NCBI GenBank assembly: GCA_021613335.1
Contig: JAJTWR010000236.1
Coordinates: 2,070,001 to 2,134,000, forward strand
From: Whitmania pigra
Taxonomy: Eukaryota; Annelida; Clitellata; Hirudinida; Haemopidae
Direction: 5' to 3'
DNA: 64,000 nucleotides
Shown: in pieces, positions 13,609-26,130 of the stretch
Numbering within the stretch: position 1 is the first letter of the stretch
Layout of the letters: each line of letters begins with the position of its first letter
Program-made: the position numbers and the translations under genes
The notes under the pieces: model-generated
Told to the model about the DNA's origin: nothing
Database searches by the model: none
The model's input: the letters and a program-made list of their open reading frames with translations, nothing else

Positions 13609-14172
13609 GACGTATTCGAGTCGACTTACTCGACGGTCGGTTTCTTTTTATCGGCTTTGCAAAATAAGGATCTTTTTCTTAACATTGCCACATAAAACTC
13701 AAAACGTTAAACTTAGAGGACCTTGTTGACTTTTTTGGAAATTCTGTTATGTTTTTATGACATCATTGGGTTCGAATGGTATCAATAAGTAATTCATGTA
13801 AAACTCTTTATGAAACATAAATTTAATAACTTCACGATTCAATGGTTATACAATATTTTATAATTGCTCCGAAACAAACTTTCAAGCACTCAGGATGGGC
13901 TGGCATAGTTCGAAAATTTCGCTGGAGATAACTCGCGGATATAAACATGTAAAAGTTAATAATAAAATTCTCAAGAAGAAAGAAAACTGTATTTTTACGA
14001 TCGAAGAATTTAAACAGTCTACTTTCAGGATACCTTTTCTGGTCCATCCTCAAATCAGACGGAGTTTGTTTACAAATTCTGATTCGAGAGCTGCTGACAA
14101 AAAAATACGGAAATGGCTATTTGTCAGAGGCGATCTTCGCTCGGAGATCTCTCGAAACTTTCCAATTCGCCC

Positions 14173-14280
14173 CTAAGGTCTCCGAGAACCCACGGCAATG
14201 TCCTTGACAACAACGAATTTCGGCTTCTTCTTGTCATCCAAGCCTCTCCCTTCATACACGAACAGTTGGGCCTCAAATCG
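14173..14280 (-). CDS. Orphan C-terminal coding exon of an unrecognised gene
   Basis: On the minus strand an acceptor (GGCTATTAG) is followed by 35 codons and a stop. The frame has coding-like codon choice and a coherent protein texture: RFEAQLFVYEGRG, then DDKKKPKFVVVKDIAVG. I cannot name the family. Upstream exons would lie to the right, interleaved with the plus-strand LRR gene, and I could not place them. A longer open frame (108 aa) overlaps in another register, so the reading frame is uncertain. Confidence 0.35.
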   Translation of the reverse strand, partial: RFEAQLFVYEGRGLDDKKKPKFVVVKDIAVGSRRP

Positions 14281-14536
14281 CTAATAGCCGAGCCAACTGG
14301 ATCCCTGCCTAAGTTAAACGTTAATGCCGATCTTTCGTTAAAGGACTTGAGTTTTAGGGTAGTTGATATTGCTGCTGGACGTTTGTGTTGCTTGTGTCGT
14401 TGCATCGTAATTGAATCAAAGCTGATTGTGGTTTTAGTATCTCCGCTCAATTAAATCACGTGGCACAAATTTCAATTTAATGATTATTTGATTTTATTAG
14501 TTAAATATTTAATCAATATTTTGAATTTTATTTTAG

Positions 14537-17500
14537 GACAAATACTTGCTCTATCATCTGAAAACTCAGTTCATCCAAGTAAACCCAAGATTGATAGAGT
14601 TCATCTCGGAGCAATTTCAGAACGTTCCTGCAGTCGAATTAAAAAGTAACCCTCTGGACATACGTATTCTTATTGATATTCGTGACATTAATCTCTGATA
14701 ATTGCTAATATTGTTAACTTGCACAATAACTAATTAATATAATAGTAATGAGAATAATAATTATAATAATAATGATGATGATGATGATGATGATGATGAT
14801 AATCACAGGTGACACCCTACTGAACAAGTACTTCTGTAAGTACAACTTCACAGAACTCCATCTCGATGGAGTCTTACTCCAGAACAATCCTTTTCCCAAA
14901 GAGGTACTTTTTTCATATTTCGATCAATTCATTGCCGATGGTTCAAAAACCGATGTCAGTTTGTGAAGTCAGAATCGAGGCTCAATCTAAATTCTTAAAT
15001 AATTACTAATGCATTTGATTATAATATATTATTTAATTATGATGGTTGTTATTATTATTATTGTTGTTGTTGGTGATGTTATTTATTATTGCCATCGTTG
15101 AATAATCGTCGATTTCTTCTTTTTAATCTTGTAATTTTTCAGAATATCGTTTAATTGAGTTTTAATTTTATCGCCGACTTACTGTATTATAGAAAATCTC
15201 AAAATCCTAAACAAGTAAAATTATGAAGTCATTTGCAATTATGAAATGCTCGGGGGCAAAATGACGGCCATAATCGTGGCTTTTGACTTGAGTCGACATC
15301 TAGTCGATCAGAAGTCATTTTGCAAGTTAAAAGTCAAGAAAAGGAAAGCTTAAATTCCAAATATCTGACAATTTTCCAAAATATTTTATATAAATAGTGG
15401 TAGGCCAGGAATGAAACTTTTAAATGAATCTTCATTCCTTGAGGGAAAAACCCATCTGGTCATTAAGAGAGTTGATAGTGTGCATTAATAATTTATGATC
15501 TAAATTTATACATTCCTATCTCTTGAAGCTTTAAATTTAAATCCAGGGAACATCGCTTACACTTGCGATACTTGTTTTCATTAATTGACAGATGATGACT
15601 TACCTATTCGTTTGAAATAGAACTCATTACTAATAAACTATTTAATGCTGTTAAATTTAATTATAACTCCTTGATTATTTTATAAATAATTCAGATCTTC
15701 AAGTGCACCAGTGTCAGATGGCTGTCCCTCAAGTGCAACAACCTGGTTGACCTCCCAGCCTCCATAGGTCAAATGTCCAACCTGGAGTGCCTCATCCTGA
15801 CCGACAACAAGCTCCAGAACAAGTCTCTGCCCTACTCCATCACGTTCTGTCGGAAGCTCAGAGTGCTCAAGCTCAACAACAACCTGCTCGACGCACTACC
15901 AGGTGACTGCGAAGACGGTGACGATGGCGATGATGATAATGATGATTTGAGAGGTGATGATGATGATGACGAGGATGATTGGAGAGATGAAGATGATGCT
16001 GGTAATTGGAAAGGTGATGATGATGATGATTGGCGAGGTGATGTCAGGATAACTGAGTTGATGTCTTGATGGACATGACGATGAGTTTAATTGTGGCATA
16101 AAATTAAGTTGATCTTAGACTAAAAATGACCGCCGGGCACCATGTCAATAGAAAATCATCATCGTTATCATCACCATCACCACCATCATTATCATCTTAT
16201 TCCATTATCTTAATGTTTATTGCTCTTAATATTTATTAATTTAATACCACAACACCCTCAGGTTTCCTACTGGAGATGAAGAGCCTCGAAACTGTCCATC
16301 GCCATGGAAACCACAACTACTTCAAGTCGACTTTCATGTGGTACCACACCGATGTCAACGGCCGCATCCTTCCCCTACCCCCCCAGACTCAGCCCAACAT
16401 GCGCTCGGGCTTTTGGCAGCCTCACAGCCTCCAGTTCTGTGCCACCCAGGCCGTGGTGGCCACGAAGATGGACTACTTCAATGACCCTAGGGTCGGCCCC
16501 CTCATCAAGGATTACATAGCTGAGCACTACAGCAAGTTCAATGTCTGTGGCTCTTGCAATACGGCCAAACTTCTCTGCCAACCAGGTGTGTCGTTGTCGT
16601 CTGTTATTGTTGTCGTTTTGTGATTGTTGTTATTGTCTGTTTTGTTTCTCATGACCTATCAAGTCATTGACATTAACCATTGACATCATTATTATTGCTG
16701 TAACTATGGTTACAATGACAATGCCTTTGATTGCCATCAGTTTCATACCATAATCGTTAGTATTCCAATCACTCCTACTACCACCCTAATTTAATCCAAC
16801 ATTTCTGTTATCGATATTTCTCCTAAACTCCCCAAACGTCGCTAAATCACGATAAAATAAAATAAATAATCCATCTATCAGGCTACAAGGTCATAACCTT
16901 CAAGAACCCCTACCTCGGCAACACCTGCGTGCCCTTCCAGCACTGGTCGTGCTCCCACGAGTGTGCCATGAGGCTCGAGGTTCCTGCCCGCGAGGAGCAG
17001 ATAGCGGCCGCCAGGGAACAGGACAGACAGTACGAGGACTACACCAGGCACTGCCAGAACATGTATGCGCTCGAGAGGAACCACCTTGTCCAAAAGAGCT
17101 CCGTGAGTATTCGTTTGTTGTTATAATTGTCGTTAGCTAGTCCAAATCGTCTTAGTTAGCCATGCGACCGACTTTAGTCAAATAAGTAAATATTTAAATT
17201 AAGTTGATAAATTCAGTCAAACATTTTAATTTTTAGTGTCACTGTTATTTTTAAATTTAAAATGTTGTTTTATTTGTAATGTTATTATTATTGATTAACA
17301 ATCACTCTTATCGTTAAGCGATTTTCTTTTGTTGGTCATTAATGAAATCATTAGGATTAGGATTACCATGGGGTAGACGTAAACGTTAAATAATAACTTA
17401 GAAGCAAAAGATTTGATTTGTATGTTTATTACTCTAACAAATATAAATGAAAATTTATCCGTTTGTAATCCATCATCGCCAACCAGTTACATCAACCATC

Positions 17501-17800
17501 AATAATCATCATCGTCATCATTGCTTCCACGGAAAGTTCCGGAACGAACCCGACATCGACAACGGCACTAAGAAGAAGAAGAAGAAGCTCAGATCCCGAC
17601 TGCTTCCTACCTCCCTGTGGTGCCACAAGAGATCCGTCAACATCTCCTCGTCGTTGTCGTCATCCTCTTCCATGTTGAGGAGGTCCTCTCCCGCTTACAC
17701 TTCGTCCCTTTGGTCATCGTCCACGGCCTCCCTGGAGGGTGTACCGTACGACCGCGGGTACAAGAGCACCCTACTCTGCTGTACAGTCTGCAAATACTAG
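14537..17800 (+). CDS. Leucine-rich-repeat protein with Cys-rich C-terminal domain (5' exon not found)
   Basis: Six exons join in phase: 14537-14645, 14809-14903, 15695-15902, 16262-16585, 16882-17102 and 17537-17800 (stop). The first two give an N-terminal helical segment. Exon 3 encodes typical short LRRs (LSLKCNNLVDLP, LILTDNKLQNKSLP, LKLNNNLLDALP). Exons 4-5 have no LRRs but carry paired cysteines (CGSC, a later single Cys, then CSHEC), suggesting a metal-binding module. The last exon has a run of six Lys, a long Ser-rich stretch and a final CCTVC. The layout of LRRs followed by a Cys-rich tail resembles LRRC58-type proteins, but I would not assign orthology. Codons are notably GC-richer than the flanks. 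The start codon must lie in an unseen exon upstream of 14537. Introns contain GAT/ATC repeats. Confidence 0.8.
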
Positions 17801-17928
17801 CTTGGTAATGGCTGTGATGATTGCCAGGGCGGAATGGTCTTTACGGTGGCAATGTTGATGGTGTTATCACTTAATATTAAAGAATGTTTTACTAAAAATA
17901 TTATATTACCGTCATTGTTATTATTACA

Positions 17929-17967
<39 letters not shown>

Positions 17968-18000
17968 TTTATTGTCAATATTTGTGAATCGAAATGAAAA

Positions 18001-18375
18001 TCATTTTCTCAGTGCACTCTCCTTCCTCTCTTCCAGATTGTTCTTTAACGTTGCCTTGGTTACCAGTGTCCACTCGATCTGACCCAGCCACTCGAGAGCT
18101 AACAAGAAGAAACCATTGGGGGCGGAGGTCACGACCAGTTTCTTGTTTTGGAGACTAATTATTTTCAAGAGTTCTGAGCCCATTTTCAGAGTGCTGCGAC
18201 CAGCTTCAACTCGGTTTTTGTATCTTTGGACTCCATTTTGAAGTTTAGGTTCTTTGTTCTTTTTATTCGCCAAAGTTGATTTCATCCAAATTGATTTTTC
18301 ACTCGATCCGTCGGGAGTCGCCGTTTTGACAATCTGAGTTTCCTTGGAGACAGCTAAGCATTGACCGTCACGCAC
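18001..18375 (-). CDS. Possible exon or small ORF, unrecognised
   Basis: A minus-strand open frame of about 125 codons ends at 18001. It is Lys/Ser-rich with one aromatic stretch (FFLLALEWLGQIEWTLV). No ATG opens it, so if real it is an internal or terminal exon. I recognise no domain. The length is above chance for this base composition, but the evidence is weak. Confidence 0.2.
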   Translation of the reverse strand: MRDGQCLAVSKETQIVKTATPDGSSEKSIWMKSTLANKKNKEPKLQNGVQRYKNRVEAGRSTLKMGSELLKIISLQNKKLVVTSAPNGFFLLALEWLGQIEWTLVTKATLKNNLEERKESALRK

Positions 18376-18381
18376 GCACAA

Positions 18382-19716
18382 CCCAAAGCAATTAAATTAA
18401 AATCCAGCATAAATCGGACACTTTCACCCCATTTTTTTGCTTAATACGTCATGTTCTCGGCAGTTTACCCAAGTTTGCAGGGCTTATATGCGCCACAGTG
18501 CATCAAAGATAGCGACCAATCATCATCACCCTCATCAAGATTGTCGACAGGTTGGCAAGACCACAATTACTTTCTATGCTCTGGTATTTATTTATTGCTA
18601 TTGCTAATAGTGTGCAGCACCTAGCAGTTTTCTAAGATGTCACCGTCATTAAACACATGGTAAACTTAGGCATCTCTATTTCATGGCGTCGATGCTTCTA
18701 TTTCAAATCCTAACTCGAGATCTAATTCCATCGTTTCACTCAACCGTGGATCCAGCCGAGCGCGACTGTCGAGAAGTCAGCCGTGCGTGGCATCGATCCG
18801 GGAGCGTTAGCTGGAGCACGACGGAACTTCATATTGTGATTTTGTTTGCCTGTGATTACTTTCCGCGAATTACGACAAAAACAAACTCCGCACTCGGCTC
18901 GGGCCGACTAACTCGTCGGAGGCATAAAAAACCCTCGACTTTGCAATCGCGTTGCTGTCATGCTGTTTTCGAATGTTTGAATCCACCTGATTGTTTCAAC
19001 CGGATGACCAAAGGAAATTGTTTTGTACAAATGCCTGGACGAAATAATATTATAATGTCGTTCATGAAAAGTGTCCAATTATAATATTATGATATTATTT
19101 ATCACTTGAATGAGTCTTGTGGTCGTGTTAGAGCATGGCTTCTTCAGTCAAAGTCATCGTCACAAACACGGAATCGAATCTCAAAAGGAATATCATAAGT
19201 CCAAGAGAAAACGTTGAAGCAAACCCTACAGGCCACAATTTGTGTCAACGACAAAATCAATTACAAAGGCACAATAACAACAATTTAGGTTCATCAAGTA
19301 CCCCAAATTTCACGAGAAAACATAATCGTACGAGCATCACATCACCACCATCGCCATCAGTCGATGACATCATGGGTTATCAAAATCGCTGGAAATTGAA
19401 AAATTTTGAAAAAGTTCACTCTCGGATTTGACACTCCAACACACAAAAAAATATTCAAAACATCGCAACATGCACAAAGTTTTGTATAAAAGTCATAATC
19501 ACATCACCCACAAAGTGAACCCACTACCCTTTAACCTATCCCCGGAAATCTGACACAATACAAAGAGAAGCACCCAGGTGCTTGTAGAATGATCGTGGGT
19601 CGATCATCGTACTCGCAAAGTCGAGGTCTGTTATAGTTCACACCATTTGACGTCAACTTGGAAGTACTAAGGAAAACTGAAAAGGAAAGCATCCAATGCA
19701 AGCCTTCCTTACTTCC
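18382..19716. other. Region with only weak plus-strand ORFs
   Basis: Two plus-strand frames occur: 18683-19084 (133 aa, no recognisable domain) and 19135-19431 (98 aa, Asn/Ser/Gln-rich). Neither has flanking splice sites or motifs that convince me. The region is otherwise non-coding and downstream of the FOXN-like gene. Confidence 0.3.
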
Positions 19717-22089
19717 TTACTCCACAGCACAGGCCAATCCCAGGAGGGCATTGATTCCCTCCAGGGTTCTGGTCTTATCGTTTAGCACCTTGGCACCATC
19801 CGGGTCGTGCCCACCGTTCGGGAACCGGCCGATCGAGGGCCCCGGGCTGACTCCACCCACGGAGGGTTCTTTCCTCTCTATGGGCTTACAAAGGAATTCT
19901 GACTTCATCTGCTGCTTCTCCAATGGTAACTGGAGTGGTGATGGCGACGATGATGATGGTGATGACAACTTTGTGCAATCGTCCCTCTAAAATTAAATCG
20001 ATTTTAAAACTACAGAATGAAATTACAGAATAAGTTTTTAAAAAATCAATTCTAAGCAGTCTGCAATGCATTGAAAGCCTGGCATGAGTAGGAAATCTAT
20101 CATTTGCTTAACAACAGTCAACAAATTGTGACCGACAAACAACTGTAAATAATTTTAAAATAATAAAAACATTTAATCAGAATTTTAAGGCTTTGTTCAT
20201 TCATCAACATCAACATAATTAGTTTACCCCGATGTCTGCAAAACGTCCTTCTGAACTTGGGTTTGAAATTCCTGTCCTCACGGTTTGCATCTGATCCCCC
20301 GGCACTGGACAAGTGGTCAGAATCGGCTGGCTAAAAACAGAACATGACTTCATAACAACGGCTCCCCACTTCTCATTGGCCGAGTTTTTAAACATCAAAA
20401 AGAAGGCGGAGACAAACCCTGCCTGCTGGCCAATGAGGCTCGAGAGATTCGCCAGAGTCGAAGCCACGTCTAAATCCACTGAGGATAAAACAAATGAATA
20501 TTGATAACTACTAAATATGCAGGCATAATTAATTACTAAATGTGCTTGATCAGCCTGCCCAACAAGCACTCAGCTGGGGTGATTAGATTACAAATCAGTG
20601 GATTAACATTCCATAAAGTAATATGAAAAGTTATGAACGCGGCTTAACGAGAATTTACTGTCCGGACGACTTCTTCAATAGCGTTGTTCAATGCTAATCG
20701 GGAATTATTCTGCACAAATGTCGCTCGTCACAAACGATCGCTTAGTGGCTTAAAAAAGACTGCACGCAAATCATAATTAAGCAAACATTAGCCGACCGAT
20801 AAGTAACAATTACAATGATGACAATAACAGCGACGCCATTCAAAATAATTAAACAAAAATGAAAGGAATTATGAAAAAATTAAAATAAATACCAATGCTA
20901 AAATTGCCTAAATCAAATTGGTCTCATTATAATAAATAATTCAGTGTCTTCAAAATTAATTATTAATTAGCCCCGCTTACGAGAATCGCACGCTCCAATG
21001 ATCGCATCGTTGCGAGTTCATGTGGACCTACCATTGCATTCATCTTCTGATATGTCGTTGACTTCCAGACTGAATTTCTTCCTTCGCCTGATCCACAAAG
21101 TTTAAAAGTGATCGGGATATGAAATTGAATTCGTAGTGTAATAATTTACATAATGCCATGCCTAAACAATGTATTAATAAGTCAAGTATTAGTTTACCTA
21201 TTACAGAAGACCAAGTCGTTTTGACGAGGGCTGCATCTGACGAGAGACTGCTGTAAAATGTGCCTGTAGCGGGGGTCCACAGACCATCTAGAAGCCTTTC
21301 TCTGAAGTTTCCAGAAACGGATTTTACGAAGTTTTTACGCCACTCGATTCATCTAGAGATGACCGCTCACCTTTGCATTCCGCTCCGTACAGGTAGAGTT
21401 CTTGAAGTACCTGTTGAACGAGAGATTGTGCCTGATCGAGTTCTTCCACCCCGGTCTAGCATCCTTGAAGTACGGAAAGTTCTTCGTTATCCAGTCGTAA
21501 ATGGATTTCACAGGGAGGCTTTTTTCTGCTGAATTTTCGATGGCCATAAAGATCAGGGAGCTGAAGGACAACTGCGGTTTCTTCGCCTCACGAGGAAAGT
21601 CGCTCCGAAGGTTTCTGATGTCTTGGAAAGAGTCGCAGGAATCGTTAGAGTAGCAGTCCGTAGCGTCGTCGTCGATGCCGCAGTTCGCCGACTTCGTGAA
21701 CCTCCTAGGGTCGACCGTGGACTTGGGGCATGGTGCCATGTTCCTGAGGAGATTGGCATCTTGTAGCCAGGCCAGACTGGTCAAGTCGTCGTCATAGTCG
21801 TTGCAGACATCGTCACGGTCCAGAATTTCTGAGGAACCAAAGAAGAATTTGTTCGACCGAGAACGCACGGCCGATTCTCCGACGGTCACGAAAGTCAGAT
21901 TGTTATTCGTCGAAGACGAACAGATTCGCACGTCCGGAGATTCCCCTACCACTCCTCTGGACAATTCCTTCCTCGACAGTGGATCCAGGTTTTCATCCTG
22001 GGAAGGTTGGAAAAAATCTGACGAAGAGTTTGGGGACGCCCCACTGCAGAGTGAAACTTCGACTTGGATCGGAGACATTTGTTGCCCTC
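19717..22089 (-). CDS. Forkhead transcription factor, FOXN2/FOXN3 type
   Basis: Coding exons 21371-22078 (ATG at 22078), 21198-21301, 21032-21087, 20228-20478 and 19717-19986 join in phase to about 462 aa. The N-terminal 160 residues are acidic/Ser-rich and include DDDLTSLAWLQDANLL, a motif typical of the FOXN2/3 group. The forkhead domain starts near residue 165 (SFSSLIFMAIENS, LPVKSIYDWI, NFPYF, GWKNSIRHNLS) and ends in exon 2 with SRWSVDPRYRHIL. A basic RRRKKF follows, as expected for a nuclear signal. The C terminus ends TLEGINALLGLACAVE, like the end of FOXN3-type proteins. The forkhead is divergent at usually constant sites (PQLSF for PPYSF; NRYFKN for NKCFKK). Exon 4 might hold an additional ~87-bp intron that does not change frame. 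An acceptor at 22089, 11 nt before the ATG, implies a spliced 5'UTR. Confidence 0.88.
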
Positions 22090-22203
22090 CTTGAAAGGGA
22101 ATGGAATGAGGTCATCATCGTCATCATCACAACCACCAACAACAATATAATGGCTTTTTCGCTATCATGCACCATCATTCAATATAGGGACTGCTACTAA
22201 CAT

Positions 22204-22508
<305 letters not shown>

Positions 22509-22599
22509 ACTGTAGATATCACCAGTGCATTAGTGCAGCACAATGGCCATCACTGTCATCACCAACAAATGCACCTGCTGATATGGTCAAAAAATGTTG

Positions 22600-22920
22600 C
22601 CACCATCATCAGCGGCATCATCATCATCATCATCAGCGGCATCATCATCATCATCAGCAGCACCGATTAGCGATAAGCAATCGATAGACTGGTTTCCTGC
22701 TGTCGTGGAAATGGTCTTAAATCACCGATGAAGAGGGAAGGAGGCAATAAATAAGCATGGAGTGCTCGAGTGATGCTGTCATAAAAATTCAACACAAAAT
22801 AAACCTATTAGTTTGTAATCTGAATCACGGTGACGACGACATGGTGGTGGCAATAAAGCAGACGACGTTGACGAAGGCCAGGATGATGATGATGATGATG
22901 ACGACGACGACAATGAAAGC
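22600..22920. repeat. ATC/GAT trinucleotide repeat patches
   Basis: Clusters of ATC/CAT (22605-22660) and GATGATGAC (22880-22912) trinucleotides. Short Asp/His/Met/Ile-rich frames here are by-products of the repeats. Confidence 0.85.
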
Positions 22921-23235
22921 CTTAATGGGACCTATGCCTGAGCTAAGGAAATAATCCACAATGAACATGCACTTGATTATTGAAATTTTTACCACGAAAC
23001 AAAAAGCAAACCTGTGGATCGACAACACGATCAAACTTCAACGAATCCACAGGTACAGCCCGACGATTCGCATGCACCCCCTCCCCTCGAAATCTCCCGA
23101 TTCCCCATTTATCGGCCCTTGATACCTTAGCACCTACCAGATGCTTTTGTTCCCACGTCTCAACTGTAGGAATCGTGCTCGTTCATTCCTTTGTCCTGCC
23201 ATTCAATAATTCACCTGGCTCCATTAGAACTTTCC

Positions 23236-23434
23236 ATCCTTCATTCATTCATTCATTCATTCATGCATACATTCATTCATTCATTCATTCATTCATGCAT
23301 CATTCATTCATTCATTCATTCATGCATACATTCATTCATTCGTGCATACATTCATTTATTCATTCATTCATTCATTCATGCATACATTCATTTATTCATT
23401 CATTCATTCATTCATTCATTCATGCATACATTCC
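23236..23434. repeat. (CATT)n minisatellite with CATGCATA interruptions
   Basis: About 200 bp of CATT tetranucleotides organised into higher-order units ending in CATGCATA(CATT). It gives His/Ser/Phe/Ile-rich frames that are not genes. A short GGAT tract follows at 23551-23588. Confidence 0.95.
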
Positions 23435-24350
23435 ATTAATCGTGCCACAGGGTGACATTTTAAACCTTTGGTAATCATCTAGAAACAGGTGGTCCGACTG
23501 ACCGACACATGTTCCTGAGAGTTGGTGAGTGGATGGGGAGATGGCCTGTTGGATGGACAGATGGATGGATGGATGGATGAATGGATGGAATACCGAGACC
23601 TCGGGGCTCTGAGAAGTCATGTTTGTAGATCCACGTAAGGCATCTTGAGCAAACATTTAATCCGTGCAAACACGAGCTCGCACGTGCATCGGCAAAGAAT
23701 TCGCATGTGTGTCGGCAGAGTACTTGAGCGACTCCGCTGTTTAAAAGTAACAAGGAGACTCGTTTGGTCGAGTATTTCAAATGGAAATTGAAATTTAAAG
23801 AATTTCTTGAAAAAAAAAAGCAGACAAAGTAGTTTGAAAAAGAATTAAGGACACTGAAGTCTTTGGTTTGGGAAGCAAAACCGACAAAATAAAGGGAGAA
23901 ATAATTAAATGACAGAACTAACATTTCTGCCAACAATTATTCTTCTTTAAAATAATTAATTATATAAATATTTTTACATAAATATTATTTTAACACAAAT
24001 TCCTAACTTAAAAAAAAACTCGTAAAACTCTTAAACCACCCTGGAAAAACTTTCGATTACCCGCTCATCGCTCGATGTTTGTTTTCATGTAAAAATCTAA
24101 GGAGGAATCGTGTCCGTGCGATCCCGAGCACCCGATAAATTCAACCTAACGGAGAAGGTTTGCTCGTCTCGAAGACAAACAAGGAAGGAAATCCGGAAGG
24201 TGGGAGGGGTCGCAGACGAGGAGCAGTAGATCAATGATGTTCGGGAAATTGGAGAATATTTTTTTGTCTTTTTTTTTTGTAGTGAGGAGGTTTAAATCTC
24301 GATGTTATGGGGGATTTTAGTGGTGTTGATAGATCATGATGGAATATTAG

Positions 24351-24353
24351 TAC

Positions 24354-24387
<34 letters not shown>

Positions 24388-24483
24388 GTTGTTGTTGTTA
24401 TTATTATTATTATTGTTGTTATTATTAGTATTATTATTACTATTTTTATTATTGTTGTTATTATTATTATTATCATTGCTTTT
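24351..24483. repeat. (ATT)n / (GTT)n microsatellite
   Basis: Trinucleotide repeat of ATT with GTT variants, with no coding value. Confidence 0.95.
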
Positions 24484-24848
24484 AACTTTTTCTATTTAAT
24501 AAATGACATGATTTTATTATGAGCAGTTATTAATAATGGATCATAAAAATTCATCATAACTGTTTGATTCTCATAAATATTTCAATTACTTAATTATTCA
24601 AGCTCAGTCATCATTTGTCAAAAAAAAAAAAAAAATTAAATTAACGAAAATATTATTCGTTAACTTAAACCATCACATCGGTGACAAGAACCACCATGAA
24701 TCACCACAAACATCATCACCACCTTCCAGAGTTTTTTACATCAGCTCCTCCATTATGACATCGATGGCCAAAATTGCATCGTCAATGCAGATAAAATGAG
24801 TTTCGATCACCTAAGTCGAGTTGTAGAAGTTGCTGGAGAGTTTGTTAT

Positions 24849-24850
24849 GG

Positions 24851-24884
<34 letters not shown>

Positions 24885-24958
24885 TAATAATAACAATATT
24901 AATAATAACAATAATAATAATAACAACAATAATAATAAATAATAACAATAATAATAAT
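24849..24958. repeat. (AAT)n microsatellite
   Basis: AAT/AAC trinucleotide repeat of about 110 bp. Confidence 0.95.
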
Positions 24959-25949
24959 GTGTGGATATTTGACATTTGGATGAAACAAATTTTTCTGAAA
25001 TTCGGAATGCTCCTAAACTCCCTCCGATGATGCCGATTTAAAAACAGCTTTCATCCGATAATGCACACAATGATATATGATATAGTCCTTCACTTAGCTC
25101 TCAGACAAGTGAAGTGTTTCAATTCAACCGCTCCAAACCACCCACAAACGAACATTTAATAAACGAATTGATCGACAGACAAAAAGAACCGACATTCGTC
25201 ATCCCGTCGAATCGATGCAGCATTGTGGTCTCGTCACTGCCATTATGACGTCAATTCGACGTCGCTCGTGTCGTAATAGCCGGAGCAGTTTCATCAAAGA
25301 TGCATCAACGAGTTAATTAAACATGGATGTCCTACATGAACAAACCTTTCATGGATCAGGAAAAAACTGTGCTGCCAATTAAGATTTAATTAAGAGGAGA
25401 AACATTGACAGCATGGCTCATGATTTTGCATTTTATGGAGATAAAATCTATTTGTAATATGGTAAATTAGAAATTTGTAATTAAATACTATTTAATCCAA
25501 TTAAATCCAGTTAATTATGGCCAGACAGAAGCACAACAAATCAAATAAAACTGACTGATCATTTGAATGATGACCGTGGTCATGAAAATGCACTTTTGGC
25601 GTTGAGGTCAGCAGACGCCTTTGCCTGGGTGCACAAACAGTGATTAGCATACTAGTGATCAAACTCAAGTGCAAAACCTTGCTTTGATATTTTGAAAATT
25701 TGCTTTTGCATTAAAATGATTGAATGAATGTTCAGACAGATGACATCTGATAGTTCTGCATCTAAGGAAGATAATCTCAAAAACAAACACTGTCCAATTA
25801 GGCACTCTCTTACGTCAACAGATAAAATACGTCCTCGGTGCACGCACGCACATCTAGCAGTCGCTAGTCTCTTACAAAAATGCACAAAAAAATTAAATCA
25901 GTTCAAAGTCGCTACATGTTTAAGTAGAGTTTATTGCCGTCAATTTGTG

Positions 25950-26130
25950 TTGATTCGGAGGCTGTGAATGCAAACAGCGCCGGATGACAGCGCTCCATCC
26001 ATCAAACCGGCGGCGCATTTCACAGTCTCCATTGTCTCCGGGAACTTACCTGGAAGAATAAAAGTGATGACTCACGCTCCGGCGTGGAGCTTCAATATCC
26101 ATGGCAACGAGAGCTAGGCGCGAAACAAAG
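25950..26130 (-). promoter_or_regulatory. GC-rich segment with consensus splice donor; candidate FOXN-like 5'UTR exon/promoter
   Basis: A CpG-containing block stands out in AT-rich surroundings. On the minus strand it contains a perfect CAG/GTAAGT donor (26044-26053). That fits a non-coding first exon splicing about 4 kb to the acceptor 11 nt before the FOXN-like ATG. It also carries GTTGCCATGGAT, half of an RFX X-box. Alternatively the pyrimidine tract before CCAG makes this an acceptor. Exon status is inferred. Confidence 0.35.

Noticed and set aside
14113..14454. 113-codon plus-strand frame as the first LRR exon
   Set aside because: Its possible donors do not give the phase required by the exon at 14537, and the texture does not look coding.
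20118..20312. Alternative reading of FOXN-like exon 4 (SSAGGSDANREDRNFKPKFR)
   Set aside because: It looks protein-like, but its exit phase does not match exon 5, whereas the chosen frame joins to the TLEGINALLGLA C terminus.
23230..23440. CRISPR-like regularly spaced repeat
   Set aside because: It is a tetranucleotide minisatellite in a eukaryotic genome, without unique spacers.
22980..23474. 164-codon frame rich in Ser, Phe, Ile and His
   Set aside because: Most of it is translation of the (CATT)n minisatellite; no splice or domain evidence.
24231..25030. Poly-Leu and poly-Ile frames
   Set aside because: Translation of ATT/AAT microsatellites.
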